Assembly: GCA_013331625.1 (NCBI GenBank)
Contig: DUGC01000057.1
Span: 6,994 to 13,735, forward strand
Reading direction: 5' to 3'
DNA length: 6,742 nucleotides
From: Candidatus Iainarchaeum sp.
GTDB taxonomy: Archaea > Iainarchaeota > Iainarchaeia > Iainarchaeales > Iainarchaeaceae
Under the pieces are notes generated by a model. The model saw nothing but the letters and a program-made list of their open reading frames with translations, did not search any database and was not told the origin of the DNA. A program made the translations under genes and the position numbers. Positions 4,791 through 6,742 of this stretch are shown here, in pieces (the first letter of the stretch is position 1; the number at the start of each line of letters is the position of its first letter).

Positions 4791-4798
4791 TATATAAA
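4791..4798 (-). promoter_or_regulatory. TATA box of the PRC-barrel gene
   Basis: TTTATATA on the minus strand is a near-ideal archaeal TATA box. It predicts a transcript start near 4768, about 23 nt before the ATG at 4745, leaving room for the Shine-Dalgarno. Confidence 0.7.
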
Positions 4799-4818
4799 CC
4801 TTATGTTAAAGTGAGCAA

Positions 4819-4929
4819 AAAACACTACACGAGCATACGAATCTAGCAATATACATAATAACTGGTGGTTGATTTCTTGCTATCTTGTTCTATTAACAAG
4901 CAAAGTCGGTTTCTACATAGTGGTGTTTT
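4819..4929. other. Possible folded RNA in the gap between xerA and the PRC-barrel gene
   Basis: AAAACACTAC (4819-4828) can pair with GTGGTGTTTT (4920-4929), ten pairs including one G-U, closing a segment with further stems. TAGCAA (4844-4849) pairs with TTGCTA (4877-4882), and CTTGTT (4884-4889) with AACAAG (4895-4900) around a five-base loop. The three stems nest without conflict. There is no protein-like frame. It could be a small RNA or a chance fold in AT-rich sequence. Confidence 0.35.
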
Positions 4930-4954
4930 CTTATATTAAACTCAATATAAGCCT
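4927..4954. other. Candidate Xer recombination (dif-like) site
   Basis: CTTATATT and AATATAAG (4930-4937, 4944-4951) are perfect 8-bp arms around a six-base centre, AAACTC. With 11-bp arms the whole is 28 bp, with 8 of 11 positions symmetric, which is the usual geometry of Xer sites. It lies about 80 nt past the xerA stop. Against it, the bases next to the centre are ATT/AAT rather than the TAA/TTA I recall for known dif sites. Confidence 0.35.
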
Positions 4955-5012
4955 AACCAAGCAGGAAATGCTATTTGATTTTATCAGGGATTAGGGGAAG
5001 TGTGGGGGCCGG

Positions 5013-5036
5013 GAAGGGTTATGTAATCTAACCTTC
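5013..5036. other. Inverted repeat overlapping the xerA stop codon
   Basis: GAAGGGTTA (5013-5021) can pair with TAACCTTC (5029-5036), eight pairs with one bulged G and a seven-base loop. It overlaps the stop at 5035-5037. A C-rich sequence rather than a T-run follows on the minus strand, so a role in termination is uncertain. Confidence 0.35.
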
Positions 5037-6261
5037 AGAGCCTGTCGAGGGGGCTTTCAACCTTTTTCAGTTGTCCGGTTGAAACATGGGTGTAGATCTG
5101 GGTGGTGTTAAGGTTGCTGTGGCCAAGGAGTTCCTGGATGTTCCTTATGTTTTCCCCCGCCTCTAAAAGGTGGGTTGCAAAAGAGTGCCGAAGCGCATGT
5201 GGGCTGACTTCTTTTGTGATCCCTGCCCTTTTGGCGCAAATCCTCACAAGCCTTTGCACAGTGTCAGGGGATATGGGCTTGCCGTTCTTTTTTGAGAAAA
5301 GGTAGGGGCTTTTCACTTTTTTTGCTTCCAGATAGCGCTTTGCAAGCTTGCACCAGCTCCTTGATAGAATTATGATGCGGTCCTTTGCCCCTTTTCCGGA
5401 TTTTACCTTGCCCATCCGCTCCTTGAGGCTGATGTTTTCAACTTTCATGTTCACGGCTTCGCTAACGCGCACCCCTGCCGAATAAATGAACTGCAAAATC
5501 AGCCTGTTGCGCCCAAGCTTTGCAGCCTTCAGTATATCGCGCACCTCATCTTTTGTGAGCACTACAGGAAGGGTTTTGGGGCGCTTTGGGATTTTAATCT
5601 CATCCATCACTGTAAGCTTTAGGTATTGCTTGAAAAAAAAGCGGAGCGCGGAGTGGACGAGCGCAATGGTTGAATTTGTGGCCCCCTGGTTTTTTTTGCC
5701 CGCAAGGAATGAAACAATGTCTGCCCTTTGCGTTGCTGCGGGCTCTTTTTTCACGAAATTGAGCATTTCGCGCACATACAGGGCATACATTCCGATCGTG
5801 CGCGCGCTATAGCCGGCAATCATGAGCTCCTCGCGGAACTTTTCAGCATAAAATTCAAGCGGGGCGGGAAGATCACTTTGCACAGCAGAACTGGCCTGTG
5901 GAACCGGCGGCGAATGCCCGGCTGCCTGTGTAACTGCTGCCGAAGGCGCCTGAGTTGTCTGCCCCGCCATAGCGGAAGTTTGGGGGGCCTGCCCTGGCGT
6001 GGCTGTTGTTTGAGTTGGCTGTAACAAAGCGGCCTGTGCAGTCGATGGGGTGGCATTTTGCGAATTTTGGTCTTTTGCTGACTTTGCATTAGTTGGCTGG
6101 GCTGCATTTTTTGGGGTTTGCCCAACTGACTCCTTTGCTGTTTGCATGGGCAGGGCATTGGTCTTTTGCTGCCCTGCATTTGTAATCACAGGGTGGGCCG
6201 GAGTATTTTGAGGGGTTGGCTTTCCCTTCTGCCCTGCCTGCGGATTTGCTTGCTGCGCCAT
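5035..6261 (-). CDS. xerA: XerA-type tyrosine recombinase with a long disordered N-terminus
   Basis: Archaeal XerA resolves chromosome dimers by recombination at dif. In the 408-residue product from ATG 6261, a SAM-like core-binding domain spans about 131-217 (PLEFYAEKFREELMIAGYSARTI onward) and the catalytic domain about 230-408. Catalytic residues are all visible: Arg265 (SAGVRVSEA), Lys290 (SGKGAKDR), His355 and Arg358 (SPHALRHSFATHLLE), His381 (LLGHSNLNTTQIYTHV) and nucleophile Tyr390; the tail is VESPLDRL. No integron-type insert is present. Residues 1-136 are unusual: a Gln/Ala/Pro/Thr/Asn-rich tract with no aromatic, cysteine or arginine, where archaeal XerA is usually about 280 residues in all. 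ATG 6261 is supported by a TATA-like TTATTTAT at 6282-6289. ATG 6315 would add 18 residues with a short hydrophobic run (ITYLFGGLILFM). Divergent from the 86-aa gene. Confidence 0.92.
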   Translation of the reverse strand: MAQQANPQAGQKGKPTPQNTPAHPVITNAGQQKTNALPMQTAKESVGQTPKNAAQPTNAKSAKDQNSQNATPSTAQAALLQPTQTTATPGQAPQTSAMAGQTTQAPSAAVTQAAGHSPPVPQASSAVQSDLPAPLEFYAEKFREELMIAGYSARTIGMYALYVREMLNFVKKEPAATQRADIVSFLAGKKNQGATNSTIALVHSALRFFFKQYLKLTVMDEIKIPKRPKTLPVVLTKDEVRDILKAAKLGRNRLILQFIYSAGVRVSEAVNMKVENISLKERMGKVKSGKGAKDRIIILSRSWCKLAKRYLEAKKVKSPYLFSKKNGKPISPDTVQRLVRICAKRAGITKEVSPHALRHSFATHLLEAGENIRNIQELLGHSNLNTTQIYTHVSTGQLKKVESPLDRL

Positions 6262-6281
6262 GAATAGAATAAGACCTCCAA

Positions 6282-6289
6282 ATAAATAA
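6282..6289 (-). promoter_or_regulatory. TATA-like element of xerA
   Basis: TTATTTAT on the minus strand starts 28 nt before the ATG at 6261, close to the 30-nt spacing seen at other genes. A GGAGG at 6275-6279 lies 13 nt from the ATG, too far for a good ribosome site, and would lie upstream of the predicted transcript start. Confidence 0.5.
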
Positions 6290-6318
6290 GTAATGCTAGG
6301 GCGCCAATCCAACATTGC

Positions 6319-6394
6319 TGCAAAAGTCGCTTAATGCAAAACAGGAACTTGTCCGACAGGTGCAACCGCCTTTTTGCATCCCTGCCATGCAAAA
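6319..6394. promoter_or_regulatory. Cluster of TGCAAAA boxes and two dyads in the divergent promoter region
   Basis: TGCAAAA occurs at 6319-6325, 6335-6341 and 6388-6394, and inverted at 6372-6378. The last two form a perfect dyad, TTTTGCAT and ATGCAAAA, around CCCTGCC (6372-6394). A second dyad, ACTTGTC-C-GACAGGT, spans 6347-6361 with one mismatch. The cluster lies between xerA and the 86-aa gene and could let one regulator control both. Confidence 0.45.
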
Positions 6395-6427
6395 TCCTTT
6401 CCCAAAAAAGCTCTCACACCTCCAAAC

Positions 6428-6435
6428 TTTATAAA
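6428..6435 (+). promoter_or_regulatory. TATA box of the 86-aa gene
   Basis: TTTATAAA is a full-consensus match starting exactly 30 nt before the ATG at 6458. It fixes that ATG as the likely start of a leaderless message. Confidence 0.75.
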
Positions 6436-6457
6436 CTCTACAGGCGCATATCCATGT

Positions 6458-6718
6458 ATGGTTTTGAGGAGAAAGGAAGGGCGGCCTTTGCCTGAAAGCG
6501 CAGACATGAAGATATGGCGCGATGAATTCAACCAGATGAGCCTTGAAGAGCATGACAAGATCCTAAAGAACCTGGGGCTTGATGAAGAGGATATCGAGGA
6601 ATTCAACGATACTGTGAAAGGAAAGAGGAAAATTGAGGACACTTTGGGCGTTAGCGGGGACGGGGAAGTCCCTGCCAAGCAAAACAACGGCAATGCTGCA
6701 AGGAACGCAAAGAAGTAA
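6458..6718 (+). CDS. Uncharacterised small charged protein, 86 aa
   Basis: I do not recognise a family. The product has a basic start (MVLRRKEGRPLPESADMK), a charged, probably helical centre (IWRDEFNQMSLEEHDKILKNLGLDEEDIEEFND, about 18-50) that may form a two- or three-helix bundle, and a polar, likely disordered tail ending in NAARNAKK. There is no membrane segment or cysteine. The frame is open back to 6374, but the TATA box at 6428 lies inside that extension, so ATG 6458 is chosen. It is divergent from xerA across 196 nt of repeat-rich spacer; shared control is possible but unproven. A short T-run (6724-6728) after the stop could end the transcript. Confidence 0.72.
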   Translation: MVLRRKEGRPLPESADMKIWRDEFNQMSLEEHDKILKNLGLDEEDIEEFNDTVKGKRKIEDTLGVSGDGEVPAKQNNGNAARNAKK

Positions 6719-6742
6719 AACCTGTTTTTATGCCCCTCAAAA

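Noticed and set aside
4784..4811. TTATGTTAAA at 4801-4810, identical to part of one arm of the bacterial dif site
   Set aside because: The sequence to its left does not form the second arm at a six-base spacing, and it overlaps the PRC-barrel promoter.
5820..6179. Minus-strand frame of 119 codons within xerA
   Set aside because: It is a shifted frame of the low-complexity tract of xerA; its Gln/Arg-rich composition follows from that repetitive DNA.
6331..6693. Minus-strand frames (6331-6693, 6296-6553) opposite the 86-aa gene
   Set aside because: Their Ser/Phe/Leu-rich sequence is a shadow of the charged plus-strand gene, which has a consensus TATA box at the right spacing.

Overview
The window is archaeal chromosomal DNA. 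The evidence is a transcription factor E gene, an archaeal tRNA C56 2'-O-methyltransferase (Trm56), an initiator tRNA-Met with the archaeal A1:U72 pair and no encoded CCA, an archaeal single-Xer recombinase, and TATA boxes about 30 nt before start codons. Several short genes match no family I know. A small, poorly sampled lineage such as a DPANN archaeon would fit, but that is an inference and no gene here fixes the phylum.

Layout. 25-473: an uncharacterised minus-strand gene, divergent from trm56. 473-1590: trm56 and tfe on the plus strand; tfe has its own TATA box just after the trm56 stop. 1591-1867: an AT-rich spacer with one strong stem-loop, then initiator tRNA-Met. 1868-2387: a 520-nt gene-free AT-rich stretch with a T-rich tRNA terminator, two stem-loops that show the same loop sequence, and three palindromic boxes exactly 41 bp apart leading to a winged-helix gene. 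2388-3465: the winged-helix gene and an unknown 198-residue gene. 3466-3756: a GC-rich, apparently non-coding array of hairpins between convergent genes, bordered by an 11-nt direct repeat. 3757-4745: two minus-strand genes, a 195-residue archaeal protein of unknown function and a PRC-barrel protein, separated by two overlapping dyads. 4746-5034: spacer with a Shine-Dalgarno leader for the PRC-barrel gene, a possible folded RNA and a candidate Xer site. 5035-6261: a XerA-type tyrosine recombinase with a long disordered N-terminus. 6262-6718: a divergent promoter region rich in repeats, then an 86-residue unknown gene.

How it fits together. The left part is informational: Trm56 methylates C56 of tRNAs, the initiator tRNA carries C56, and TFE acts in transcription initiation. 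The right part is centred on XerA. Most genes look leaderless, with the TATA box starting about 30 nt before the start codon; the PRC-barrel gene is the exception.

The best candidates for something undescribed are the hairpin array at 3491-3718, in which stems at one fixed position differ in sequence but stay perfectly paired; the TFE whose zinc ribbon has lost three of four cysteines; and the phased palindromes before the winged-helix gene.
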